Positions 26,378-35,542 of a stretch of DNA of 64,000 nucleotides are shown piece after piece (position 1 is the stretch's first letter; every line of letters begins with the position of its first letter). This DNA is from QHXW01 sp035280425. GTDB taxonomy: Bacteria; Acidobacteriota; Terriglobia; Bryobacterales; Bryobacteraceae. A program made the translations under genes and the position numbers. The notes below the pieces were generated by a model. The model saw only the letters and a list, made by a program, of their open reading frames with translations. It had not been told where the DNA came from and did no database searches. The stretch is taken from NCBI GenBank assembly GCA_035280425.1, contig DATEFW010000027.1:62001-126000 (forward strand). Direction: 5' to 3'.

Positions 26378-28093
26378 ATGGCCAAATTTCTCATCGGCGT
26401 GTTGACCGGCATTATTCTGACGTTCCTGTTCGTGTTCATCGCCATTTTCGCCATCGCGAGGCTGCGGGAAAAACCGCCGGAGGTTGCCGAGGGCTCGACG
26501 CTCGTTCTGGAGCTGGAAGGAGCAATTCCGGAGCGGGCGCCGGTGGAATTCCCGATCCCGTTCCTCCAGCAGCGCACGCCGCCGACTGTCGAAGAAGTCT
26601 GGCTGACCCTACGGAAGGCGGCGGTAGACAGCCGGATCAAGGCCATCGTTTTCGAGCCGCACGATCTGGTGGTCGGCTGGGGCAAACTGCAGGAGATCCG
26701 AAACGATCTCGAAAATTTCAAAAAATCGGGCAAACCGCTCTATGCGTATCTGAAGACGCCCGGTTCGCGGGAATTCTACCTGGCGACGGCCGCCGACCGG
26801 GTTTATATGGCGCCGGAGGACGAACTCGATCTCAAGGGCATGCGCGTCGAGCTGATGTATTTCCGGAAGACGCTGGACAAGCTCGGGGTGCAGGTCGAGA
26901 TCGAACACGCGGGAAAGTACAAGGACTTCGGCGACATGTTCACCCGGACCTCGATGAGCCCCGAGACCAAAGAGGTACTGGACAGCGTGCTGGACGGGCT
27001 TTACGGCAACCTGGTGCAGCGGATCGCCGATGGGCGGAAAAAGAACCCGGCCGACGTACGGGCCATCATCGACGACGGGCCGTTTCTTTCCCCGCAGGCC
27101 AAAGCGAGAGGGCTGGTCGACGGGCTGCTCTACGAGGACCAGATGTGGGGCGAGGTCAAGAGCAAGCTGCATGCAGAGGTGAAGAAGCTGGCGTTTCGCG
27201 ATTATCTGAAAGTCCCGGTGGCCGGCGTGGAGGGCCGGCAGCGTATCGCCCTGGTTACGGGCGAGGGTGGTATAACGCACGGCGAGGACGCCCAGGACTT
27301 TTCGGGCGACAGCGGCATAGCGTCGGAGAGTTTCGACCGGCTGTTGCGCCGCGTGGAGGGCGATAACTCGATCAAAGGCGTGGTGGTGCGCATCGACTCG
27401 CCGGGCGGGGAAGTCTTTGCCTCCGACGCGATTTGGCGTGAAATGAACCTGCTGGGCAAGAAAAAGCCGCTGGTAATCTCAATGTCGGACGTGGCCGCTT
27501 CGGGCGGCTACTACATTGCCATGACCGGGGACCCCGTGATTGCCTATCCGGGGACGATTACGGGCTCGATCGGGGTGGTTTTCGGCAAGGCCAACCTGCA
27601 CGGCCTCTACGACAAGCTGGGGATTACGAAAGATACGCTGTCGCGGGGGCGTTTCGCCACGGCGGATTCGGACTACCAGCCGCTGAGTCCCGCCGCGAGG
27701 GATAAGCTGCGAACGGACATTGACGCAAACTACCGCAGCTTTGTCACGAAAGTGGCGGCGGCGCGGCGCCGCACGTTTGAGCAGATCGAGCCATTGGCCC
27801 AGGGGCGGGTGTGGCTGGGCTCACAGGCGAAAGCCAACGGCCTGATCGACGACTTGGGCGGAATCGACCGGGCCATCGAGCTGGTGAAGGAGAAAGCCAG
27901 GATTCCCCGGGGCGAGAAAGTAACGTTGGTAACGTACCCGCCAAAGCGCAGCATCATCGAGCTGCTGTTCGGGCAGCCGCCGGATGGCTCCCTCGAATCC
28001 CGCTTGCGGGGCATGGTCAAAGGCTGGCAATTGCGGCTCTGGGAGAAGGGCGGGATGATGCGCCTGGCGCCGTATACTATCGAGGTCCATTAA
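26378..28093 (+). CDS. sppA: signal peptide peptidase, 67K type
   Basis: Membrane-bound serine protease that degrades released signal peptides; 571 aa, the long double-domain form. One N-terminal membrane anchor (ILTFLFVFIAIFAIARL). The catalytic Ser375 lies in DVAASGGYYIAM in the C-terminal half; the general-base Lys182 lies in HAGKYKDFGDMF in the N-terminal half, the dyad arrangement of E. coli SppA. The conserved RIDSPGGEV precedes the Ser domain. It begins 14 nt after the isomerase gene. Confidence 0.95.
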   Translation: MAKFLIGVLTGIILTFLFVFIAIFAIARLREKPPEVAEGSTLVLELEGAIPERAPVEFPIPFLQQRTPPTVEEVWLTLRKAAVDSRIKAIVFEPHDLVVGWGKLQEIRNDLENFKKSGKPLYAYLKTPGSREFYLATAADRVYMAPEDELDLKGMRVELMYFRKTLDKLGVQVEIEHAGKYKDFGDMFTRTSMSPETKEVLDSVLDGLYGNLVQRIADGRKKNPADVRAIIDDGPFLSPQAKARGLVDGLLYEDQMWGEVKSKLHAEVKKLAFRDYLKVPVAGVEGRQRIALVTGEGGITHGEDAQDFSGDSGIASESFDRLLRRVEGDNSIKGVVVRIDSPGGEVFASDAIWREMNLLGKKKPLVISMSDVAASGGYYIAMTGDPVIAYPGTITGSIGVVFGKANLHGLYDKLGITKDTLSRGRFATADSDYQPLSPAARDKLRTDIDANYRSFVTKVAAARRRTFEQIEPLAQGRVWLGSQAKANGLIDDLGGIDRAIELVKEKARIPRGEKVTLVTYPPKRSIIELLFGQPPDGSLESRLRGMVKGWQLRLWEKGGMMRLAPYTIEVH

Positions 28094-28304
28094 CCCTGCG
28101 GCGAGTGCGACAGCATCCTAAGCGGCAAATCACTGCGCACGAACAGAATCTTCGCCAAAATTTGCAGAATTTTCTTGCGACTTATTGATCGCTGCGTCAT
28201 ATTGAAAACAGGCGCAGTAATCGATGTAGAGCGCATCACATCCGGCCGGTTTTCGGTAACGCCCGCTTCGCGCTCACCTCGCAGGATGCGCCGGGACGTG
28301 GCCG

Positions 28305-29618
28305 ATGGCGGAGCAGCTCCTCTACTTTACCGAGCTGGTAGGCCTGCCGGTCCTCGATATCCGAGGCCGGCGGATTGGCCGTGTCCGCGACGCCGCGCTG
28401 GTTCCCCTGATTCATCCGGCACGCATCGACCGTTTTCTGGTGGGAGGCGGCTGGGCCTGGCTGACTATCAGGTTCGATCAGATTGCGTCCATCTCGCTGG
28501 ACGGAATCCGGCTGAGTGACGAGCAGCTTCTGCCCTACCATTCCGACGAATACATGCTGCGGATCGGGCGCGATCTGCTCGATCAGCAGATCATCGACGT
28601 CAATGGGCGCAAGGTGGTCCGGGTTAACGACGTAACGTTCGAAATCCGCAATCGGAACGGCAATTTTCAGGGCAATGGCCATGCGAACGGCCACGGAAAC
28701 GGCCACAACGGGCAGGCGGGGGATGGAAACGGCCGCAATTCGCTTTACATTCTCGAGGTGGATGTCGGGATCCGGAGCATTTTCCGGCGTCTTGTGCAGG
28801 GCGTGCTGCCGCCTAAAGTCGTGCGGAGGCTCCAGCGGCCCATTCCGCCCAACTCCATTCGGTGGGAGTTTTGCAACATTATCGAAGCCGACCCGCAGCG
28901 GCGGCTGCGCCTGAATATTTCGCACCAGAAGCTGGAGAAGATCCATCCGGCGGACCTGGCCGACATTGTCGAAGAGCTGAGTCCGGCCGAGCGGGAGGCT
29001 ATCTTCGAAAGTATCGATAGCGAAGTAGCGGCCGAGGCGCTGGTGGAAGTCGATCCCAAGATGCAGGCCAGCATCCTGGAGTCTCTGGAGCCGGAGAAAG
29101 CCGCGGACATCGTCGAAGAGATGGCGCCCGACCAGGCAGCCGACGCGCTCAACGAGCTGGAAGAATCGGCCTCGGAAGAGATTCTGGAAGAGATGGAAGT
29201 GGCGCCGGAATCGGAGGTGCGCGAGCTGCTGGAATTCCGGGAAGACACCGCCGGCGGCATGATGAACACCGAGTACATTGCGCTGCACGACGGATCGTCG
29301 GTTGAAGACGCGATGACGGCGCTTAAAGGCAACGAAGACCAGCTCGAGAACACCAACACACTGTTTCTGGTGGACGCCGACGGAAGGCTTTCGGGTGCCG
29401 TGCCGCTGGCGCGGCTGTTTATTGCTGCAGGCGCCACGCCGCTCAAACAGCTCGCCACGGAGACGTTGATTTCGGCCGCGGTGGATGAAAAGCAGGACGC
29501 GGTCACGGAGCTGTTCGACAAGTACAATCTGCTGTCGCTCCCGGTGGTAGACGAAGAGCGCCGACTGGCTGGCGTGATCACTGCGGACGACATAATTTCG
29601 GTGCTGAGGCAGAAGTGA
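28305..29618 (+). CDS. PRC-barrel / MgtE_N / CBS-domain regulatory protein
   Basis: A 437-aa soluble protein. Two PRC-barrel-like beta domains (residues ~1-75 and ~75-105, e.g. LVGLPVLDIRGRRIGRV) are followed by a His/Gly/Asn-rich linker, then an MgtE N-domain (IHPADLADIVEELSPAERE, repeated superhelix), then a CBS pair (NTEYIALHDGSSVEDAM ... LVDADGRLSGAVPL ... LPVVDEERRLAGVITADD). There is no MgtE membrane domain. In MgtE these cytosolic modules sense Mg2+ and gate the channel. The adjacent Nramp-related gene (12 nt later) probably supplies the membrane part (inference). Confidence 0.85.
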   Translation: MAEQLLYFTELVGLPVLDIRGRRIGRVRDAALVPLIHPARIDRFLVGGGWAWLTIRFDQIASISLDGIRLSDEQLLPYHSDEYMLRIGRDLLDQQIIDVNGRKVVRVNDVTFEIRNRNGNFQGNGHANGHGNGHNGQAGDGNGRNSLYILEVDVGIRSIFRRLVQGVLPPKVVRRLQRPIPPNSIRWEFCNIIEADPQRRLRLNISHQKLEKIHPADLADIVEELSPAEREAIFESIDSEVAAEALVEVDPKMQASILESLEPEKAADIVEEMAPDQAADALNELEESASEEILEEMEVAPESEVRELLEFREDTAGGMMNTEYIALHDGSSVEDAMTALKGNEDQLENTNTLFLVDADGRLSGAVPLARLFIAAGATPLKQLATETLISAAVDEKQDAVTELFDKYNLLSLPVVDEERRLAGVITADDIISVLRQK

Positions 29619-29630
29619 TGGAAACCGCCG

Positions 29631-30863
29631 ATGCTGAAATCGCTGCGTTCGCGCATTCTGATCTTTCTGGCGGTCCTCGGCCCCGGCTTCATCACCGCCA
29701 ACGTCGATAACGACGCCGGCGGCATCTACACCTACTCCCAGGCGGGCGCACGCTGGGGTTATCTCCCGCTCTGGACCTTGATTCCCATCACCATTGCACT
29801 GATTCTGGTGCAGGAAATGTGCTCGCGCATGGGCGCAGTGACCGGCAAAGGGCTCTCGGATCTCATCCGCGAGGAGTTCGGGCTGCGCGTGACGTTCGTC
29901 GTGATGGCCTTGCTGGTGATGGTCAACCTGACCAACGTCATGGCGAATTTTGCGGGCATTGCCAGCTCGCTCGAAGTTTACGTGCCGCGGTACGTTTCCG
30001 TGCCGATCGGCGCCGTGGGCATCTGGTTTCTGATCGTCAAAGGAAATTACAAGAGCGCGGAAAAGATTTTCCTGTTCGCCTGCGTGATTTATATTGCGTA
30101 CATCATTTCGGGAATTCTGGTAAAGCCGAACTGGACTGAAGCCGCTGTCTACAGTTTTAAACCGGTCTTGATGCTCGATCGCGATTACATCGAGATGCTG
30201 ATCGGCCTGGTGGGCACCACCATCGCGCCGTGGATGCAGTTCTATTTGCAGGCGGCGGTAGTGGAGAAGGGGATCACGGCCAAAGAATACGTGCAGTCGC
30301 GCGTGGAGGTGATTTTCGGCTGCATCGTAACCGACGTTGTGGCGTTCTTCATCATCGTGGCCTGCGCCGGCGCCATCTGGGCCAACGGGCCACGCGACAT
30401 CGAGAGCGCCGCCGAGGCCGCCAAAGGTCTGCTGCCGTTTGGCCAGTACGCGGCCCTGTTATTCACCGCTGGCCTCTTGAACGCCTCAGTCTTCGCTGCC
30501 TGCATTCTTCCGCTTTCGACAGCTTATTCGGTTTGTGAGGGACTGGGTTTTGAATCGGGCGTGGATAAACGGTTCAATGAAGCCCCCATTTTCTACTGGC
30601 TTTACACGCTGCTGATCGTGATTGGCGCGGCTGTCGTATTGATTCCGAGCTTTCCGCTGGTGAAAATGATTCTTTTTTCCCAGGTGATTAATGGCGTATT
30701 ATTACCTATCGTCCTGATATTTATGATTCTGCTTGCCAACAATCACCGCATCATGCAGGAGTGGGTCAATTCGCGAATGTACAACCTGGCGTCGTGGATT
30801 ACGGTGGTGATCATGATCGGGCTGTCGCTCGCTTATGCCGGCATCAGCATTCGGGGACTTTGA
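29631..30863 (+). CDS. Nramp-related divalent metal transporter (possibly Mg2+-type)
   Basis: A 410-aa protein with about 11 membrane helices. TM1 begins LGPGFITANVDNDAGG (residues 16-31): the Nramp DPGN motif is replaced by DNDAGG. In TM6 the usual MPH motif is APW (Ala199 in TTIAPWMQF), so the metal-coordinating Met is lost. Loss of this Met is what I recall for the Nramp-related magnesium transporter clade, which cannot use the soft ligand to select Mn/Fe. The neighbour with Mg-sensing MgtE_N and CBS modules supports Mg2+ (or Mn2+) transport. Substrate is inferred. Confidence 0.85.
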   Translation: MLKSLRSRILIFLAVLGPGFITANVDNDAGGIYTYSQAGARWGYLPLWTLIPITIALILVQEMCSRMGAVTGKGLSDLIREEFGLRVTFVVMALLVMVNLTNVMANFAGIASSLEVYVPRYVSVPIGAVGIWFLIVKGNYKSAEKIFLFACVIYIAYIISGILVKPNWTEAAVYSFKPVLMLDRDYIEMLIGLVGTTIAPWMQFYLQAAVVEKGITAKEYVQSRVEVIFGCIVTDVVAFFIIVACAGAIWANGPRDIESAAEAAKGLLPFGQYAALLFTAGLLNASVFAACILPLSTAYSVCEGLGFESGVDKRFNEAPIFYWLYTLLIVIGAAVVLIPSFPLVKMILFSQVINGVLLPIVLIFMILLANNHRIMQEWVNSRMYNLASWITVVIMIGLSLAYAGISIRGL

Positions 30864-30875
30864 CGGGAGCGCCCG

Positions 30876-31205
30876 ATGATGGATGAACAGGAGTTCCGCA
30901 AACACGCCGACGAAGCGCTCCATGCGCTCCACCGCGCGCTGACGGCCGCTGCGGACGATTACGGTTTCGACGTGGATTTCAACTCGGGTGCGCTGGGAAT
31001 CGAGTTTGAAGATCCACCGGCTAAGTTCGTTGTCAGTCCGAATACGCCGGTCCGGCAGATCTGGGTTTCCGCGCTGGCCAAAAGCTATAAGCTGGACTGG
31101 GACGTGGTAGAGAATGCGTTCGTGCACACCGAGTCGGGCGATACGCTCAAGGAACTCATCGAGCGCGTCATCAGCAAGCAGTTGAAAGAAGAAGTGAGCT
31201 TGTAA
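30876..31205 (+). CDS. cyaY: frataxin/CyaY-like protein
   Basis: A 109-aa protein. Seen: N-terminal acidic helix (DEQEFRKHADEALHALHRAL) followed by the frataxin sheet (FDVDFNSGALGIEFED, KFVVSPNTPVRQIWVSA, LDWDVVENAF), length as in E. coli CyaY. Frataxins bind Fe2+ and regulate Fe-S cluster assembly through the cysteine desulfurase. It lies 12 nt after the metal transporter gene, and the following permease starts directly at its stop codon. The gene symbol is by homology; function in this organism is untested. Confidence 0.85.
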   Translation: MMDEQEFRKHADEALHALHRALTAAADDYGFDVDFNSGALGIEFEDPPAKFVVSPNTPVRQIWVSALAKSYKLDWDVVENAFVHTESGDTLKELIERVISKQLKEEVSL

Positions 31206-32672
31206 GTGTCCGCGGCTCGTCCGGACCAGGATACCGCTGACCTCCGCCGTTTCGGATACGCCCAGGAGCTGTTCCGCTCCATGGGCGGCTTTTCCAACTT
31301 CGCGATTTCCTTTTCGATTATTTCCATTCTTACCGGCGCGGTGACGCTCTACGGCTACGGCCTTGAAATGGGCGGGCCGCTCGAGATGACGCTCGGTTGG
31401 CCGCTGGCGACAATTTTTACGCTCACGGTTGCGGCCAGCATGGCGGAATTGTGCTCGGCTTATCCGACCGCGGGCGCGATGTATCACTGGGCTGCGGATC
31501 TGGGGGGCGCCGGCGCAGGTTGGTTCGTCGCCTGGCTCAACATTTTCGGGCTGATCGCCGCCCAGGCCGGCATTAACTTCAGTTGCGCGCAGTTCATCCT
31601 GCCGTTTCTGGGCGTCGCCTCAACGCCGCGCAATCTCCTGTTGATGTTCGCTTTCATTCTGATCACGCAGGGCGTGCTGAATCATTACGGCGTCAAACTT
31701 GTCGCGATTCTCAACGACCTGAGCGTTACGGTTCACATTGTGGGCGTCGTCATCCTGGTTGCAGCGTTGCTATTGCTCGCGCCTAAGCAGCCCCTGAGTT
31801 TCCTCGCGCAGCCCATCAACAGCAACGGCCGCTCGCTGTACTGGTGGGCCTTCGTGCTCGGTTTGCTGCAAGCGCAGTGGACCTACACCGGTTTCGATGC
31901 ATCGGCGCACCTGGCGGAAGAGACCGAAGATCCGCGGAGGCGAGCGCCGTGGGGCATCGTGCTATCAGTCGCGGTGTCGGGAGTGGTCGGCTATCTTTTG
32001 CTGATTTCGCTCACGCTCGCGATTCACAGCATTCCGGCGGTGCTGGGCGCCAAGGACGCCGAGGGCAATACAATTCCCGCGGTGATCGCCATTCTGGACC
32101 ACGCGCTTGGCGCCCGCGCCGGCAATGCCATGGCGGCTCTCGCCTCGATGGCGATGTGGTTCTGCGGGCTTTCGTGCATTACGTCGACTTCGCGGGCGCT
32201 CTATTCGCTGGCGCGCGATGAAGGCACGCCCTGGTCCAGGCAACTGCGCGCCGTCAATGCCAGGCATGGCACCCCCGCACCGGCGATCTGGACCATCGTC
32301 TTGGCTTCGATCGCTGCCATGATGTGGACCAAGGCCGTACCGGTCGTGACCTCGCTCAGCACCGTGGCGCTGTATCTGGCGTATATCATCCCGGTGGCGC
32401 TCGGCCTGCGCGCACGCTTTTTGGGATCCGAATGGCCTACATCCGCCGTGTGGACGCTCGGCCGGTACGGCCCGGCATTGAACGTCATCGCGATTGCGTT
32501 CGCTGTGTTTATTTCGATCGTGCTCATGATGCCGCCGAACGAGCTGGCCGGGGAGACTTTGGCTGGTCTGCTGATCGCGCTGGCGCTCCTTTACGTGTTG
32601 GTCGCGAGGCATAAGTACCGTGGGCCGAAGTGGAGCCATCACGAGGCCGTCGTGGGACAATCGAAGCCATGA
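31206..32672 (+). CDS. APC-family amino acid/amine permease
   Basis: A 488-aa transporter with 12 predicted helices. Conserved elements are MGGFSNFAISFSIISILTG (TM1), MAELCSAYPTAGAMYHWA (TM2), and WTYTGFDASAHLAEETEDP (TM6-7), the signature of GABA/choline-like permeases (BAT1/UgaP-like subgroup). It starts at GTG 31206 immediately after the frataxin stop. Its 3' end overlaps the aldehyde dehydrogenase ATG by 4 nt (ATGA). Linked to aldehyde dehydrogenase and GS-like genes, so a polyamine, GABA or similar amine is the likely substrate. Confidence 0.9.
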   Translation: MSAARPDQDTADLRRFGYAQELFRSMGGFSNFAISFSIISILTGAVTLYGYGLEMGGPLEMTLGWPLATIFTLTVAASMAELCSAYPTAGAMYHWAADLGGAGAGWFVAWLNIFGLIAAQAGINFSCAQFILPFLGVASTPRNLLLMFAFILITQGVLNHYGVKLVAILNDLSVTVHIVGVVILVAALLLLAPKQPLSFLAQPINSNGRSLYWWAFVLGLLQAQWTYTGFDASAHLAEETEDPRRRAPWGIVLSVAVSGVVGYLLLISLTLAIHSIPAVLGAKDAEGNTIPAVIAILDHALGARAGNAMAALASMAMWFCGLSCITSTSRALYSLARDEGTPWSRQLRAVNARHGTPAPAIWTIVLASIAAMMWTKAVPVVTSLSTVALYLAYIIPVALGLRARFLGSEWPTSAVWTLGRYGPALNVIAIAFAVFISIVLMMPPNELAGETLAGLLIALALLYVLVARHKYRGPKWSHHEAVVGQSKP

Positions 32673-34165
32673 GCGTCGCAGAATCGATTTCGATGGCCGA
32701 GTCCGTCAAGCAAAACCTGAAGCCGGGAAAATTATTTATCGACGGCCGCCCGGAAGACGCCGCCAGCGGCAAGACCATCGAGGTGCGGAATCCCGCCACG
32801 GGCGAGCTGCTCACCACCGTACCCGATGGCGATGGTCCGGATGTCGACCGCGCCGTTGCCGCCGCACGCCGGAGCTTCGAAAAGAAAAGCTGGCGCGGCA
32901 TGGATCCCTCGCGCAAAGAAAAAATTCTTTGGGATCTGGCCGAAATTCTCGCCAAAAACAAAGAAGAGCTGGCCGTGCTTGAGTCTCTCGAAAACGGCAA
33001 GACGGTGCGCGAGGCCGCGGGCGCGGATGTCGGTCCGGCCATCGACGCCTTCCGTTATTACGCCGGATGGGTGCGCAAAATTTTCGGCGAGACGATCCCG
33101 GTGGATGGCCCGTTTCTGAATTACACGCTGCGTGAGCCGGCCGGCGTGGTGGGCGCGATCGTGCCGTGGAATTATCCGTTGCAAATCGCGGTTTGGAAAT
33201 TGGCGCCGGCGCTGGCGTGCGGATGTTCCGTGGTGCTGAAGCCCTCGGAGATGACGCCGCTCACCGCGCTCAAGCTCGCCGAATATTGCATGGAAGCCGG
33301 CGTGCCCGAAGGCGTGGTCAACGTGGTCACCGGCTACGGCCATACGGCGGGCGAAGCGCTTAGCCGGCACATGGATGTCGATAAGATCAGCTTTACCGGC
33401 AGCATTCGCACGGCACGCGCGCTGCTCAAAGCGTCGGCGGAATCGAATCTGAAGCGGCTGAGCCTGGAGCTTGGCGGCAAATCGCCCAATATCATTTTTC
33501 CGGATTGCGACCGCGAAGCCGCCCTCAAATCCGCGTTCTGGGGAATTTTCGCCAACAAGGGCGAGATCTGCAGCGCCGCATCGCGTCTGCTGCTGCACGC
33601 CGATATTCACGACAGCTTCCTCGATGAACTCGTCTCGCGCGCCAGGCGGCTGAAAGCGGGCGATCCACTCGATAAATCCACCACGCTCGGCTCGCAGATT
33701 TCCGCCACGCAGCTCGAACGAATTTTGAGCTATATCCAGGCCGGGAAAACCGAGGGCGCGAAGCTGATGTGCGGCGGCGAGCGCGATACCGAAGGGGCGA
33801 AAGGCAAAGGTTTTTTCGTCAAGCCGACAATTTTTTCCGAAGTCAAACCCGGGATGAAAATCGCGCAGGAGGAAATTTTCGGGCCGGTGCTCGCGGCGCT
33901 GCGTTTCCGCGACGCCGATGAAGCCATCGCCATCGCCAACTCGACTATCTATGGACTCGTTTCGGCGGTGTGGACGCGCGACAACCGGCTGGCGCACCGC
34001 GTCGCCGGCGAAATCAAAGCGGGGGTCGTCTGGATCAACACCTATAACGGCTTCGACACCGCCACGCCGTTCGGCGGCTACAAGCAGTCCGGCTTCGGAC
34101 GCGATCTGGGCGCATACGCGCTCGAGCAGTACACCAATGTAAAATCCGTCTGGGTGGCGCTCTGA
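32669..34165 (+). CDS. NAD(P)-dependent aldehyde dehydrogenase
   Basis: A 498-aa oxidoreductase. Seen: IVPWNYPLQIAVWKLAPAL (cofactor region), KPSEMTPLTALKLAE, FTGSIRTAR, LSLELGGKSPNI (general-base Glu) and the catalytic Cys301 in GEICSAASR. C-terminal TPFGGYKQSGFGRD indicates the betaine/aminoaldehyde-type subgroup. The ATG at 32669 overlaps the permease stop (ATGA). An upstream extension in frame lies inside the permease. Likely oxidises an aminoaldehyde derived from the imported amine. Confidence 0.93.
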   Translation: MSVAESISMAESVKQNLKPGKLFIDGRPEDAASGKTIEVRNPATGELLTTVPDGDGPDVDRAVAAARRSFEKKSWRGMDPSRKEKILWDLAEILAKNKEELAVLESLENGKTVREAAGADVGPAIDAFRYYAGWVRKIFGETIPVDGPFLNYTLREPAGVVGAIVPWNYPLQIAVWKLAPALACGCSVVLKPSEMTPLTALKLAEYCMEAGVPEGVVNVVTGYGHTAGEALSRHMDVDKISFTGSIRTARALLKASAESNLKRLSLELGGKSPNIIFPDCDREAALKSAFWGIFANKGEICSAASRLLLHADIHDSFLDELVSRARRLKAGDPLDKSTTLGSQISATQLERILSYIQAGKTEGAKLMCGGERDTEGAKGKGFFVKPTIFSEVKPGMKIAQEEIFGPVLAALRFRDADEAIAIANSTIYGLVSAVWTRDNRLAHRVAGEIKAGVVWINTYNGFDTATPFGGYKQSGFGRDLGAYALEQYTNVKSVWVAL

Positions 34166-35505
34166 TGGAAGCGGCTGAAGTCCGCGCGTTGCTCGAGAAG
34201 CACACCGTGCGGCGCGTGAAACTGGGCGCGTTCGATATCGACGGCGCGCTGCGCGGCAAATACGTCAGCACGGAAAAATTTCTCTCGGCGGCGGGTTCGG
34301 GGCTGGGCTTCTGCGATGTCGTCTTCGGCTGGGATATCGGCGACGTGCTCTACGACAACGCCAAATTCACCGGCTGGCATACCGGTTATCCGGACGCGCA
34401 CTGCCGGATCGCGCTCGATACGTTCCGCATGATTCCCTGGGAGCCGGGCACGGCTTTTTTTCTGATGGATTTCCTGCGCGACGGCCGGCCGCTTCCTATC
34501 GCCCCGCGCCAGGTGCTTGACCGCGTGGCGAATCGCGCAGCGGAGCTTGGTTATGCGCCGACATTTTCCGCCGAATACGAATTTTTCTTCTTCCGCGAGA
34601 CGGCGGAAAGCCTGCGCGCGAAAAATTTTCGCAATTTGACGCCGCTCTCGCCCGGCATGTTCGGCTACAGCGTACTGCGGGCGTCAGCGAACTCGACCCT
34701 GGTGCTCGATCTGCTCGACCAGCTCGCGGAGTTCCGCTGTCCCCTCGAAGGTCTGCATACCGAAACCGGCCCGGGCGTTTATGAAGCGGCGATCGCGGTG
34801 GATGACATAATTGCTGCCGCTGATAAAGCCGCGCTGTTCAAGACCGCCGTCAAGGAGATCGCCGCCCGCCACGGCCTCATTCCCACATTCATGGCGAAAT
34901 GGAATGCGGAGCTGCCCGGATCGAGCGGCCATTTGCACCAGAGCCTTTGGGACCGCGAGAAGCACAAAAACCTGTTTCACGCGGATAGCGGCATGTCGCC
35001 GCTGATGCAGCATTATCTCGCCGGCCTGGTGGCAAACCTGCCGGAGCTCGCCGCCGTGATTTGTCCGACGGTCAATTCTTATAAACGCACTGTCCCTGGC
35101 GCCTGGGCGCCTGTGAACGCGACGTGGGGAATCGATAACCGCACCACCGCTGTGCGTGCCATTCCCGGAAGCGCGAAGTCGACGCGCGTCGAGCTGCGCC
35201 TGTCGGGCGCGGACATCAATCCATACCTGGCGATGGCTGCCTCGCTCGCGGCGGGGCTCGACGGCATCGAGCGCAAGCTCGCGCTGCCGCCAGCCACGGT
35301 CAACGCCTACGCCGGCACTGACGCCGCGCCCCTGCCGCGCACATTAAGCGCGGCAACAAAGTTATTCCGCGATAGCATAATGGCACGCTGCTGGCTGGGC
35401 GATGAATTCGTCGATCACTACACCGCGACGCGCGACTGGGAAGTGCGGCAGTTCGAAAAAGCGGTGACCGATTGGGAGCTGGCGCGGTATTTCGAGTCGA
35501 TTTAG
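34165..35505 (+). CDS. glutamine synthetase family enzyme (gamma-glutamyl-amine ligase type)
   Basis: A 446-aa type-I-like glutamine synthetase fold. Seen: metal ligand motif AEYEFFFF, GLHTETGPGVYE, GSSGHLHQSLW (ammonia/ATP loop), the glutamate-binding NSYKRTVPGAWAP and the C-terminal metal/phosphate motif STRVELRLSGADINPY. It is linked to a permease and an aldehyde dehydrogenase, as in polyamine catabolism (PuuA) and related amine pathways, so ligation of glutamate to an amine is more likely than ammonia assimilation (inference). ATG overlaps the upstream TGA by one base (TGATG). Confidence 0.9.
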   Translation: MEAAEVRALLEKHTVRRVKLGAFDIDGALRGKYVSTEKFLSAAGSGLGFCDVVFGWDIGDVLYDNAKFTGWHTGYPDAHCRIALDTFRMIPWEPGTAFFLMDFLRDGRPLPIAPRQVLDRVANRAAELGYAPTFSAEYEFFFFRETAESLRAKNFRNLTPLSPGMFGYSVLRASANSTLVLDLLDQLAEFRCPLEGLHTETGPGVYEAAIAVDDIIAAADKAALFKTAVKEIAARHGLIPTFMAKWNAELPGSSGHLHQSLWDREKHKNLFHADSGMSPLMQHYLAGLVANLPELAAVICPTVNSYKRTVPGAWAPVNATWGIDNRTTAVRAIPGSAKSTRVELRLSGADINPYLAMAASLAAGLDGIERKLALPPATVNAYAGTDAAPLPRTLSAATKLFRDSIMARCWLGDEFVDHYTATRDWEVRQFEKAVTDWELARYFESI

Positions 35506-35519
35506 ATCCGGCGCAACCT

Positions 35520-35542
35520 GGCTCGCGCTGTTATCGCGAGCC
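35520..35542. terminator. bidirectional hairpin between convergent genes
   Basis: GGCTCGCG (35520-35527), loop CTGTTAT, CGCGAGCC (35535-35542): a perfect 8-bp stem in the 25-nt gap between the GS-like gene and the aminotransferase, extending into the last codons of the latter. T-runs are short, so efficiency is uncertain. Confidence 0.6.

Noticed and set aside
25474..26733. 419-codon minus-strand frame opposite isomerase and sppA
   Set aside because: Spans two real plus-strand genes; composition is that of a shadow frame.
32732..33997. 421-codon minus-strand frame opposite the aldehyde dehydrogenase
   Set aside because: Shadow frame caused by GC-rich codons; the dehydrogenase is clear on the plus strand.
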